Assembly: GCA_039033855.1 (NCBI GenBank)
Contig: JBCCBV010000011.1
Coordinates: 1 to 64,000, forward strand
Direction: 5' to 3'
Origin: JBCCBV01 sp039033855
GTDB lineage: Bacteria > Planctomycetota > Phycisphaerae > Phycisphaerales > Phycisphaeraceae
Length of the DNA: 64,000 nucleotides
Shown: one piece after another, positions 42,717-50,619 of the stretch
How the letters are laid out: each line of letters begins with the position of its first letter
Numbering within the stretch: the stretch's first letter is position 1
Translations under genes and position numbers: made by a program
Notes under the pieces: model-generated
Seen by the model: only the letters and a program-made list of their open reading frames with translations
Databases searched by the model: none
Told to the model about the DNA's origin: nothing

Positions 42717-44498
42717 TCACCGGCGCCGCTTCCGGCCTCGAGTGCCCACCCACGCCAACGCGCCCATCGCGAGCAATCCGCCGGGCTCGGGCACCGCGCT
42801 GGCGCTCGACCCCGAGCCAAAGTTGACGGCCAACCCGTCAAAATCCAGCAGGTCCACCAGGCGATCGCGGTTGAAATCTCCCTCGATCAACGTGTTGTTG
42901 GCGCCGGTCTGAAAGTTGCTGGCCAAAAGGTCGAAGTCGAGCAGGTCGACCACGCCGTCGCCGTTGAAGTCGGCCGGCGGGGCCCCGTCGAGCGTGCCGA
43001 TCACTTCGAGCGACGGCGACAGCAGCGCGTCGTGCTCAGACGTGCGGATGCGGGTGAGGTTGCCGTTTTGGTCTCGACCGAAGATCGCCAGCGTCAGCAT
43101 GCCGTTGGTGTCGGCCGCGACCGCGTCGATGAGCGCTTGCGTCGATAGTTCCACCAGCGAATCGGTCCGCAGCCCGCCGTCGAGTGTGATCGATCCCAGG
43201 AGTTCGAGGACCGTGGTGTCCGGGGCGCCCGCCAACTCGTCAAAGCCCGGCGCGTTGTCGCCGCTGAGCTCGAGCCCGACCGCGGCCTGCCAGTTCTTGG
43301 CGCCTTCGAGCCAATCCAGTTCGCCAAGCTCGGCGGAACCCGTGCCATCCACCCGACCCGCAAACCCGTCGGGCAAGGCGTAAACATCAAGCGTGTGCAC
43401 CGCATCGGATTCGAGCACCAGTTGCAGCGTGGCGTCCGCCACGAACGGCATCTCAAGAGGCGACAAGTCGAAGCGGGCGTAGGCCGCGTATTCGCCGCCG
43501 TTCCAGTCGTTGCCCCGCACCTCCACCGTGGGTGTGCCCCCTGCGTTCAGCAAGTGGCGGTCGAGCCCAACGCCCATCACCTGCGCATCGGACTCGGCCC
43601 GAAGCGTGCGCACCTCGATGGGGATCGGCGACTTAGGCGTGCGCATCGATGCCAGGGTCTCGTTCTCCGTGCCCACGCGGACGTCGTCGTACACAAACGT
43701 CGCCTGGTAAAAGTCGGAGTGCACGGTGAACTGGGTGTCGGTGTCGCGCCAGTTGGGCTTATACACGCCGACCTTGAGGAAAAAGTCGTTGTCGCTGTAG
43801 CTGGTGTCGTAGGTGTTGGCCCCGGTGACGTCCCACTGAAGCTGGGCGTCTTTCCACACGGTCAATCGGCCGTCGGCGTTGGGCGACCACTCGGCCTTGA
43901 CAATCCACTCGTTCCACGTGCCGGGAACCACGGCGCCGGCGTCCTGCGAACGGTTGCCCTCATCCCGGTTATTGGTGATGTCCCAGCGGCCTTCCTTGAT
44001 CGCGATGTCCAACGGCGGCGAGCGCCAAGCCACACCGGCGTTGGGGGCGCGGTGGAGTTGACCGACGATCTCGAAGGCGCGAGAATCCGACTCGACCTGA
44101 TAGTCGTTGGGGACGAAGATGTTCCACCGGTACCAGCGGGTGTCACCGTTGTTGCCCATGCCGGCGAGGTCGCCCGGGCGGGTGTCTTTCTTGAGCTCGC
44201 TGCGGTTGCTGGTTTCGACGTATTCGTCGTTGCGGAACAGCGAGAAACGCACGCCGTAGTCGCCGTCGCCCGCACCCTCGATGGCGCGGATGCGATCCGA
44301 GCCGGGCACGTCGTCCCACTGCTCGTCGCGCCAGCTCTGGCCGGTGAGGTTGAGCTGGCCGCCGAACTCGAAGCCGTCTTCGAAGATCACGTCGGCGTGG
44401 GTCGGCGCCGCCATCGCCGCAGCGCACAGCGCCATGGCGGGAGCCGTAAAGGCGTGGGGTCGGGGGTGAAATCGTTTGAGCATCGTCGGCTTCGCCAT
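42717..44498 (-). CDS. PEP-CTERM polysaccharide lyase (heparin-lyase-I/PL20-like) with dockerin-like repeats
   Basis: A 593-residue secreted enzyme. After a signal peptide (AMALCAAAMAAPTHA) the first 270 residues match the Pfam Polysacc_lyase jelly roll: FEDGFEFGGQL, TSNRSELKKD, WYRWNIFVPNDY, IVGQLHRAP and FLKVGVYKPNW. PL20 relatives cut glucuronan. A middle domain with SDAQVMGVGLDRH resembles DNRLRE/CBM96 modules. Two dockerin-like calcium repeats (DFNGDGVVDLLDFD; DFNRDRLVDLLDFD) precede the sorting signal VPEPGGLLAMGALAWV and RKRRR. The product is expected at the cell surface. A second ATG 5 codons in is also possible. Directly followed by the binding-protein gene. Confidence 0.85.
   Translation of the reverse strand: MAKPTMLKRFHPRPHAFTAPAMALCAAAMAAPTHADVIFEDGFEFGGQLNLTGQSWRDEQWDDVPGSDRIRAIEGAGDGDYGVRFSLFRNDEYVETSNRSELKKDTRPGDLAGMGNNGDTRWYRWNIFVPNDYQVESDSRAFEIVGQLHRAPNAGVAWRSPPLDIAIKEGRWDITNNRDEGNRSQDAGAVVPGTWNEWIVKAEWSPNADGRLTVWKDAQLQWDVTGANTYDTSYSDNDFFLKVGVYKPNWRDTDTQFTVHSDFYQATFVYDDVRVGTENETLASMRTPKSPIPIEVRTLRAESDAQVMGVGLDRHLLNAGGTPTVEVRGNDWNGGEYAAYARFDLSPLEMPFVADATLQLVLESDAVHTLDVYALPDGFAGRVDGTGSAELGELDWLEGAKNWQAAVGLELSGDNAPGFDELAGAPDTTVLELLGSITLDGGLRTDSLVELSTQALIDAVAADTNGMLTLAIFGRDQNGNLTRIRTSEHDALLSPSLEVIGTLDGAPPADFNGDGVVDLLDFDLLASNFQTGANNTLIEGDFNRDRLVDLLDFDGLAVNFGSGSSASAVPEPGGLLAMGALAWVGTRGRKRRR
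42819..42974 (-). repeat. Two dockerin-like coding repeats in the lyase gene
   Basis: The two units encode Asp/Asn-rich calcium-binding loops (ADFNGDGVVDLLDFDLLASN and EGDFNRDRLVDLLDFDGLAV). Their DNA is similar to the two units at 47544-47705 in the PEP-CTERM gene, including the conserved core that encodes VDLLDFD. Confidence 0.75.
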
Positions 44499-44543
44499 CG
44501 GGTCAGCGGTGAAGGTTCGGCGTTCAGTAGAGTCGTCCGGGGG

Positions 44544-46373
44544 TTACTTGTGCGTGATCGTGACGGGCTCGGCGTTACGCTCAAGCGTCACGCGATGGGT
44601 GCTTTGGCCGTCGGGCGTGGTGACCGTGACACGATATGCGCCCAAAAATCCCCGTACCTTGGCCTGCCCGCGGGAATCGGTCTGCACCGACGCGCGGGTC
44701 TTCCACTCGCCGTGCACCAGGTCGTGGAACGCACGGCCGACGGGCATGAGCTCCCAATCGGCGTCAAACCACGCCGCCTCGGGCATCCAGGTGGGGGTGG
44801 CGGACCAGTAGTTCCAGCCCTGAAACGCGGTGACCGACGGGTGGCTGAAGATCGCGATCAGGAAGTCCTTGGTGTACTTCTCGGCCAGGGCGTGGTTGGC
44901 GGTGCTCAGGTCGTACTCGGTGATCTGCAAGCCGATGCCCAGGTCGGCGAACTTATCGAGGATCTCCAGCACGCGCGTCGGCGGGGTGTAGCCGCCGCCA
45001 AGGTGCGCCTGGAAGCCCAGCGCGTCGATCGGGGCACCCTTGGCTCGCGCGTCCTTAATCAGGTCGTAGACAAACTGGTGCTTCACGCGGTTCGTGCCGT
45101 TTTGCCCGAGCAAAGCGAAGTCGTTGTAGATGAGCGTGGCGTCGGGGGCGTGCTTGCGGGCCATTTGGAACCACTCGACCACGATGTCGTCGCCCAGCAG
45201 GTGGATGAACTCGTTTTGGTTGTAGGCCTCGTTGACCACGTCCCACACGTCGATCATGCCGGCGGTGGCGGTGAGGATCGACTCCATGTGGTTGGCGACG
45301 CGAGTGCGCAGGAGTTCGGGGTTGTCTTGCGCGGCGGCCCAGAGCTCTTCGGCGTCTTCGGTGCGGAACTTTTCGAGCCCGGGCCAGACGAGCACGTGGC
45401 CATGGACACGCAGGTCGGTGTTCTGCTTGATCCACCGCAGGGTGCGCAGGGCCACGTCGGGGTCGCGCTCCCACCACGACCACTTCAGCGCGTTTTCGAT
45501 CGCAATCGAGTTGAAGTGCTTTGGCAGGGTGCCAAGGTACGTGTCGGCCTGCGGCGTGTCCCAGTTCTTGGCCAGCCAATCCGCGCTGATGGCGACACCG
45601 AAGTCGAAGGCGTGCGTCGCGAGTTCGACCTCCACCTCCGCACCCGGTAGGGGCCGGCCGTCGGCGTCGACCACGGCGAGCGACAGTTCGGCCTTGCGAA
45701 TCTTTTCGATGCGTTCCAACGCCTGCGTGCGCCAAGCCGCGTCGGGCTCGCTGCCGGTGTAGGCCAGGCTGATAGCGGGCAGGTCGTTGGGGTCGACGCT
45801 TCGGCCGAAGTTGACGACCTCCAGGCCCGCGATCTCGATCGCCTGCGGCGGGTAGCCGCCGGAGAAGACCGCCGCTACCTGCCCTGCGGGGACCGCCTTG
45901 GTGAATCGGTCGGCGAGGTAATACTTCTTCCACTGCGGCCCGAGCGTCCACTCGCGGTACAGGCCGCGCTCGAACGGCGGTCCGACTCGCTGCACGCGGA
46001 ACAGCGTGAAACCTTCGCCGGTTTCATAACGATCGGCCTCGACGGTGCGGGCCCAGAACGAAGCGAAGAAGGTCTCGCCCTGACGGATGCCGGTGGTCAG
46101 GGGCAGCCGGGCCTCGATGCCGTAATGGAACCCGGGCTGCTTCTTGGTGATGAGCCGGAAGCCGGGGCCGTGGCCGTCGGTCTGCGCGTCGGTGAGTTCG
46201 ATGATTTCGGCGTCGGCCGCGTTGGCTCCGGACAGCCTCATCTCACCGGTGAGCGGGGCGAGCCGGCCCTCGATGCCCTCCACGACGACGGGCTGGGCGG
46301 AGATGCGGCCGTCCACCTCCGCTTGAAGGAGTAACAATAAGCAGGCCATCGAGAGGCGCAAGACGGTCTTCAT
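44544..46373 (-). CDS. GH10 endo-1,4-beta-xylanase
   Basis: A 609-residue exported protein with signal peptide (LSMACLLLLLQAEVDG). Residues about 30-210 are a beta-rich domain of carbohydrate-binding type. The GH10 barrel follows: NSIAIENALKWSWWERDP, HGHVLVWPG, the acid/base Glu in DVWDVVNEAYNQNEF and the nucleophile Glu in GIGLQITEYDLS. SVTAFQGWNYWSATP and a small beta domain finish it. It should cut xylan-type chains, or a related beta-1,4 substrate in this uronate island. The gene lies between the lyase and the pseudopilin gene on the same strand. Confidence 0.93.
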   Translation of the reverse strand: MKTVLRLSMACLLLLLQAEVDGRISAQPVVVEGIEGRLAPLTGEMRLSGANAADAEIIELTDAQTDGHGPGFRLITKKQPGFHYGIEARLPLTTGIRQGETFFASFWARTVEADRYETGEGFTLFRVQRVGPPFERGLYREWTLGPQWKKYYLADRFTKAVPAGQVAAVFSGGYPPQAIEIAGLEVVNFGRSVDPNDLPAISLAYTGSEPDAAWRTQALERIEKIRKAELSLAVVDADGRPLPGAEVEVELATHAFDFGVAISADWLAKNWDTPQADTYLGTLPKHFNSIAIENALKWSWWERDPDVALRTLRWIKQNTDLRVHGHVLVWPGLEKFRTEDAEELWAAAQDNPELLRTRVANHMESILTATAGMIDVWDVVNEAYNQNEFIHLLGDDIVVEWFQMARKHAPDATLIYNDFALLGQNGTNRVKHQFVYDLIKDARAKGAPIDALGFQAHLGGGYTPPTRVLEILDKFADLGIGLQITEYDLSTANHALAEKYTKDFLIAIFSHPSVTAFQGWNYWSATPTWMPEAAWFDADWELMPVGRAFHDLVHGEWKTRASVQTDSRGQAKVRGFLGAYRVTVTTPDGQSTHRVTLERNAEPVTITHK

Positions 46374-46442
46374 GGAGTTCGTTTCCCGTTCGATCGGTTG
46401 GAGGTGCTGGGCGCCGCGGTACTGCGATGTGCGTGCGCGGGA

Positions 46443-47321
46443 TCAGGTATCGGAGTCGTCGAGCCGCCAGCGGATACCGGGATAGTCTGCGAGGTCGCCG
46501 ATGCTGCCCTTTGTGTTCCCGCCGATGGTGTCGCCGGGCTCGGGCACGTCGTCCGGCCCTGCGTCTTCCACGTGCCCGTCTGCGAAGTTCAGGTTCATAC
46601 GCTCAGACCCACCGTGCCGCAGGCTCAAGCGCTCCCACGTGCCGTTGTGCAGCTTGATGCCGTCGTAGAACAGCACCGTCTGGGTCGGCTTCTTCACCAC
46701 TTCGATGATGTTCAGCGGGCTGGGCACGAACTGCTGCACCACCGCGTTGGGCGGGTTCGCCACGATGTCGGTCACGTCCGAAAGCGGGAAACGTTGGTGA
46801 TACTGAAAGCCTCCGGTCAGGTCCATGAACATGGAATTGGCGCCGTACCAAGTATCGATTTCGCCCTCGATCCGGCCGCTGCGGATGTAAAATCCGCGCC
46901 AGTAGTGCAAACCCTCTACGGCTCTGCGATCGGCCGGCAAGATCGTGTCGTCGATTTCTTCGTCGATCCCTTCGGGGCAGCGGAACATGGTGTCGCCGGA
47001 GTTGCCGTCGTCGTTGAGCACGTCCTGTGCGGCGCCGTAGCCCTTAAAGGTCAGAATCGCGGCGTAGCTGCCTTCCTGATCGACCCCGCTAACGGATTCA
47101 AGGGTTCGGGCTGGCACGAAGAAGTCTTGGTTATCGTTGGAGTAGGTCGCCTGCGCAATCCCGATCTGCCTCAGGTTCGACTTGCACTTGGCGTCGCGCG
47201 CTGCGCCGCGGGCGGCGCTCAGGGCCGGCAACAGGATGCCGATGAGCAGCGCGATGATCGCGATGACCACCAGCAGCTCGATCAGCGTGAAGGCGCGTCG
47301 GGGTTTGTGGCGAACCGGCAT
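46443..47321 (-). CDS. Pseudopilin-like protein with H-X9-DG motif
   Basis: A 292-residue type IV pilin-like protein. The N terminus is a class III signal: basic leader MPVRHKPRRA, then FTLIELLVVIAIIALLIGIL, with cleavage and methylation expected before the Phe. SARGAARDAKCKSNLRQIGIA is the continuation of the helix. The C-terminal part has the H-X9-DG pattern (LRHGGSERMNLNFADGHVED) seen in planctomycete pseudopilins. It is encoded within the glycan island between surface PEP-CTERM genes and the xylanase, which suggests a surface or secretion role in glycan handling. It has no pilus assembly genes nearby. Confidence 0.9.
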   Translation of the reverse strand: MPVRHKPRRAFTLIELLVVIAIIALLIGILLPALSAARGAARDAKCKSNLRQIGIAQATYSNDNQDFFVPARTLESVSGVDQEGSYAAILTFKGYGAAQDVLNDDGNSGDTMFRCPEGIDEEIDDTILPADRRAVEGLHYWRGFYIRSGRIEGEIDTWYGANSMFMDLTGGFQYHQRFPLSDVTDIVANPPNAVVQQFVPSPLNIIEVVKKPTQTVLFYDGIKLHNGTWERLSLRHGGSERMNLNFADGHVEDAGPDDVPEPGDTIGGNTKGSIGDLADYPGIRWRLDDSDT

Positions 47322-47410
47322 GGCGGGTTCCTTCCGGCTTGAGCGGACGCGCCTTGGCGACGTCCTTCCGCGGAGGCAGGGCCGGACGTGACAATCGCCC
47401 GGCGGGAAAG

Positions 47411-47440
47411 CCCGGGTCCGCCTTTCGACGGGCCCGGGCA
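47411..47440 (-). terminator. Candidate intrinsic terminator of the dockerin PEP-CTERM gene
   Basis: An 11-bp GC-rich stem (GCCCGGGTCCG with CGGGCCCGGGC, one G-U pair) around an 8-nt loop lies about 17 nt after the stop codon at 47457 in the minus direction and is followed by TTTC. It may separate the surface-protein gene from the pseudopilin gene. Confidence 0.5.
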
Positions 47441-47456
47441 GGAGGTCGTCCGTCCG

Positions 47457-48443
47457 TTATCGGCGGCGACGGAGCAACGCTGCGCCGCCCACCCCGAGCA
47501 GCGCCAGCGATGCCGGTTCGGGCACGGCCGAGGGGCTCGTGGCGCCGAAGTTTCCAGCGAGGATGTCGAAGTCGAGCAGGTCCACGGCGCCGTCGCCGTT
47601 GAAGTCGCCGTCGGCCGCGCCCCCCACGACGGCCGTGCCAAAGTTGCCGGCCAGGATGTCGAAGTCCAGCAGGTCCACCGATCCGTCGCCGTTGGCGTCG
47701 CCATCGAGCGGGGTCGCGGTGAACAGACCGAGGCTCAGGTTGTCGATCGAGATCTGCCGGTAGTCCGGCGTGCTGCCGCTGGGGCCCCACTGAAAGGTCA
47801 CCTGGCCGAAGTCGGTCGGCGTGCTCAGCAGCGTCAGGCCGCTGGCCTGGGCGACGCCGTCGAACGACAGGTCGTACGTGCCGGTGTTGAAGTCGATGGT
47901 GCCTTCGACCGGGATGAACCGGCCCGCGGCGTCGTCGAGGTCGAAGTTGACCGCGTTGACGTTGAGCGCGTTCGAGTAGCCGGTGCCGTTCCAGTATTGG
48001 AAGCGGCCGTTGTCGAAGATCTGGAAGTCGATGATCGGCGTGGAGTCGGTACCACCGATGCGGATCCGATGGGCCAGGCCGAAATCGTCGTTGGTGGCCG
48101 CGGCGTCGGGGCGCAGGTCGAAGCTGAAGCTGTAGACGTTGCCAGCGGTCAGGGTGTTGGGCGTGCCCAGGAACGCGGCGTCGGGCGTGAAGCGGTTGTT
48201 GGCGAACGCGCTCTGCGGGACCGCAGAGGACTGCGCGGCACCGTTGCCGCCGCCGAGCGAGGTGATACTGTACAGCGAGCCGTTGCCGGCGAAGCCCGGG
48301 CCATTCACCAGCGAGGTGCCCAGGAAGTAGCCGTCGATGGGGTCGAACGTGATGGTGCCGGCCGAAGCGGGCCCGGCCAGGCCGAGCAGCCCGGCCCCGA
48401 TCGTCGCGGCCAGAAAGTTGCGTGATTGCAGGCGAGAAGTCAT
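47457..48443 (-). CDS. PEP-CTERM surface protein with two dockerin-like repeats
   Basis: A 328-residue exported protein. Signal peptide about residues 1-28 (GAGLLGLAGPASA). The body, about residues 29-240, is a beta-rich domain of unknown function with SITSLGGGNGAAQSS, NNRFTPDAAFLGTP and DDFGLAHRIRIGGTDS. Two dockerin-like calcium repeats (DGDANGDGSVDLLDFDILAG and DGDFNGDGAVDLLDFDILAG) precede the sorting signal VPEPASLALLGVGGAALL and RRRR. It is about 60% identical to the product of the next gene upstream over the body. Anchoring by an exosortase is expected, which is not encoded in the window. I chose the ATG at 48443 with GGAG upstream over an earlier one. Confidence 0.85.
   Translation of the reverse strand: MTSRLQSRNFLAATIGAGLLGLAGPASAGTITFDPIDGYFLGTSLVNGPGFAGNGSLYSITSLGGGNGAAQSSAVPQSAFANNRFTPDAAFLGTPNTLTAGNVYSFSFDLRPDAAATNDDFGLAHRIRIGGTDSTPIIDFQIFDNGRFQYWNGTGYSNALNVNAVNFDLDDAAGRFIPVEGTIDFNTGTYDLSFDGVAQASGLTLLSTPTDFGQVTFQWGPSGSTPDYRQISIDNLSLGLFTATPLDGDANGDGSVDLLDFDILAGNFGTAVVGGAADGDFNGDGAVDLLDFDILAGNFGATSPSAVPEPASLALLGVGGAALLRRRR
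47544..47705 (-). repeat. Two dockerin-like coding repeats in the PEP-CTERM gene
   Basis: Two 69-bp units separated by 24 bp encode nearly the same 23 residues (DGDxNGDGxVDLLDFDILAG plus NFG). The units are very similar to each other in DNA and related to the pair at 42819-42974. Confidence 0.8.
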
Positions 48444-48495
48444 AGCGGTTCTCCGAATCAAATAAGTCGTAAGGGGGTGGCTCAAGAGAAGCCGG

Positions 48496-48513
48496 TTCGG
48501 CCGAAGGGCCGAA
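48496..48513 (-). terminator. Candidate terminator between the PEP-CTERM genes
   Basis: A perfect 7-bp stem TTCGGCC/GGCCGAA with a 4-nt loop lies about 20 nt after the stop of the upstream PEP-CTERM gene (minus direction), with a C/T-rich stretch after it. It is short, so function is uncertain. Confidence 0.4.
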
Positions 48514-48533
48514 TCCACAAGGTCATGTCGTCA

Positions 48534-49298
48534 TCAAGCGGAGCGACGCCGACGGGCAACGCCGAGCAATCCGGCGCCCAACAAGGCCGCCGAGGCGGGT
48601 TCGGGCACTACTTCGATCGAAAGGTTGTCCACGCTCACCTGGCGGACGGGGTCGGCCGAGGTGGTGTGGCGTTGGAAAGTGACCTGCCCGAAAGAGCTCG
48701 GCGTGTTGAGGAGGCTGAACGTGCCTTGCGACACGCCGTCGACGTCCACATCGAAAGTCCCGGCGTCGATGTCGATCACGCCTTCGATGGTGATGAAGCG
48801 TGCGCCTAGGTCGTCGAGGTCGAGCGAGGCACCGTTGATGTTCTGGGCGTTGGTCCCGCCGATCTGCAGGCGGCCGTTGTTGAAGACCTCGAAGCTCACC
48901 ATCGGCGAACCGTCGGTGCCGCCCAGGCGGAGGCGGTGGGCCAGGCCGAAGTCGTCCAGGCTGCCGGTGCTGTCGTTGCGCAGGTCGAAGCTGAAGTCGT
49001 ACGCCTGACCCGCGGTCGAGGTGTCCGGCGTGCCCAGGAAGGCGGCGCCGGGCACGAAGCGGTTGTTCGAGAACGCCCCTTGCGGCGAAGCGGAGCTCTG
49101 CGCTGCGCCGTTGCCGCCGCCGAGCGAGGTGATCGAGAACAAGCCGCCGTTACCGGCCCAGTCGGGGTTGACGACCAGAGACGTGCCCAAGGCGTAGCCG
49201 TCGGCGGGGTCGAAGCTGATGGTGCCGGCCGAGGCCGCGCCAACGGGCAGGGCCAAGGCGACGGCGCCGATCCAGATTTGTGTTTGCGTGCGATGCAT
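48534..49298 (-). CDS. PEP-CTERM surface protein without dockerin repeats, paralogue of the next gene
   Basis: A 254-residue exported protein with signal peptide (IWIGAVALALPVGAASA). The body repeats the layout of its neighbour: DGYALGTSLV, SITSLGGGNGAAQSS, NNRFVPGAAFLGTPDTST and DDFGLAHRLRLGGTDG. The body passes directly into the sorting signal VVPEPASAALLGAGLLGV and RRRRSA, with no dockerin-like part. A strong Shine-Dalgarno (AGGAGGA) lies about 8 nt before the ATG. It is the first gene after the LacI regulator and was probably produced by tandem duplication. The body may be a glycan-binding jelly roll, but I cannot name a family. Confidence 0.85.
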   Translation of the reverse strand: MHRTQTQIWIGAVALALPVGAASAGTISFDPADGYALGTSLVVNPDWAGNGGLFSITSLGGGNGAAQSSASPQGAFSNNRFVPGAAFLGTPDTSTAGQAYDFSFDLRNDSTGSLDDFGLAHRLRLGGTDGSPMVSFEVFNNGRLQIGGTNAQNINGASLDLDDLGARFITIEGVIDIDAGTFDVDVDGVSQGTFSLLNTPSSFGQVTFQRHTTSADPVRQVSVDNLSIEVVPEPASAALLGAGLLGVARRRRSA

Positions 49299-49364
49299 GG
49301 TGAGTCCTCCTAAGTAGATGAAGCAGAAACGCTCGGTAAATGGGGTGGGGTCAAGCGGAAACGG

Positions 49365-50414
49365 TTAGGCCACGCCGGTCGGCGAGGCCGTGGAATGCCC
49401 GATCATCAAGGGAACCTCTACAGCGAGGCTGGAGTCGCGGCGGTCCGGTTCTTCGATTTGGCGGAGCAACATCTCCACGCCGCTACGGCCGACTTGCCGG
49501 CGGGGAGTGACCAACTGGGTGAGCGGGGCGCCGAGGTGGTTGACGCCCTCGTCTTCGCTCACGCCAACCAGCGAAAGGTCTTTGCCAAGCTCAAGTCCGA
49601 GCTGAGCGGCGGCGTACGCAAGGAGCGTCGTGTCGATCTGCGCATACGCCACAACGGCGGTAGGGCGGTCGGGCGACTTGAGCCACGCCAGCGCCCGGGC
49701 CAGGCGGTCGTCTTCGAGCGGGTTGGCGTCGCACACGAACCGCGGCGCGGCGCCGGCGAATTGCACTTGCGGGGTGAGCCCCGCTTGGTGCATGGCGTGC
49801 TCGTAGCCTTGGCGACGGTCGGCCTCGCTGAAGTGGCCGTGCTCGGAGGTCAGATAAAAAGCGATGCGCTTGTGGCCCAGGTCGATCAGGTGCTGCGTGC
49901 CGCGGGCGAAGGCGTCGACCTCGTCGGGGTACACGCAGCGGGCATCGCGCTTGGTGTTGAGCCAGATCGCCGGGATGCGGTGTTTCTTGAGAAGGGCCGG
50001 CAGGTCGGGTGGCACCAGGTGGGTGTAGTTGACCAGGATGCCGTCGGCCGATTGCTCGCGCAAGATCTTGGGGACGTAGTCGGCGTCGGTGAGTTTGGTG
50101 TCGGGCAGCCGGCTGACGGTCAGCTGGACGTCGTGCTCGATCAGCCCGTCCTGGATGCCGCGGATCACGCCGCTGTAGAGCACGCTGGCCCCGGCCTCGG
50201 TGGACATCAGCAGATCGATGGAGCCGCGTCGGCCGGTGGAGATCATGCGGGCGGCGGTGTCGGGCCGGTAGCCGAGTTCGTCGGCCACGGCCCGCACTCG
50301 GGTGGCCAGCGATTCGCTGACACGCACGTTGCTCTTGCCCCCCACCAGGACTTTGCTCACCGACTGGCGGGAGACGCCGAGCTTTTGCGCAATGTCGGCG
50401 GCGGTGACGGCCAT
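49365..50414 (-). CDS. LacI-family transcriptional regulator
   Basis: A 349-residue repressor-type regulator. The N-terminal helix-turn-helix is TAADIAQKLGVSRQSVSKVL followed by the hinge region (RVRAVADELGYRPDTAA), and the C-terminal part is a periplasmic-binding-protein fold (IDLLMSTEAGASVLYSGVIR; KRIAFYLTSEHGHF; TAVVAYAQIDTTLLAYAA). It would bind a sugar or oligo-uronate. It heads the minus-strand run of surface, lyase and transport genes, so these are its likely targets. Its own upstream region has a promoter with two palindromic sites on and after the -10 box, pointing to autoregulation. Confidence 0.93.
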   Translation of the reverse strand: MAVTAADIAQKLGVSRQSVSKVLVGGKSNVRVSESLATRVRAVADELGYRPDTAARMISTGRRGSIDLLMSTEAGASVLYSGVIRGIQDGLIEHDVQLTVSRLPDTKLTDADYVPKILREQSADGILVNYTHLVPPDLPALLKKHRIPAIWLNTKRDARCVYPDEVDAFARGTQHLIDLGHKRIAFYLTSEHGHFSEADRRQGYEHAMHQAGLTPQVQFAGAAPRFVCDANPLEDDRLARALAWLKSPDRPTAVVAYAQIDTTLLAYAAAQLGLELGKDLSLVGVSEDEGVNHLGAPLTQLVTPRRQVGRSGVEMLLRQIEEPDRRDSSLAVEVPLMIGHSTASPTGVA

Positions 50415-50454
50415 GGGGAGAACCTGGACAAGAAGCGAGGGGAACGGGGCGGGT

Positions 50455-50486
50455 GATTACCCGCGAAATCGATTACCCGAGTAATC
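50455..50486. promoter_or_regulatory. Pair of adjacent LacI-type operator candidates
   Basis: Two 16-bp sites stand directly side by side: GATTACCCGCGAAATC (50455-50470) and GATTACCCGAGTAATC (50471-50486). The second has perfect 6-bp arms; the first has one mismatch. Both have CG at the centre, as usual for LacI-family operators. They cover the -10 box and the first transcribed bases of lacI. Confidence 0.6.
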
Positions 50487-50510
50487 TACCGCGCGTGTGA
50501 GCGTCGTCAA
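50483..50510 (-). promoter_or_regulatory. Candidate promoter of the lacI gene
   Basis: On the minus strand TTGACG (50505-50510) and TAGATT (50483-50488) are 16 bp apart. The start codon is about 70 bp further on. The -10 box overlaps the palindrome at 50471-50486, so a bound repressor would block the polymerase. Confidence 0.55.
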
Positions 50511-50619
50511 GACCGTTACAACCGTAAATGCCACAATTCTCGCTTTGAGGATCGAAATCACCCTCAAAACGATGAAATCAGCTGAAATCAATGGCAAATT
50601 GGCGCCGGCAAGGCACGCC

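Noticed and set aside
47544..47705. Repeats in the PEP-CTERM gene as a possible CRISPR or mobile repeat
   Set aside because: They are in frame, encode dockerin-like loops and number only two; there are no spacers.
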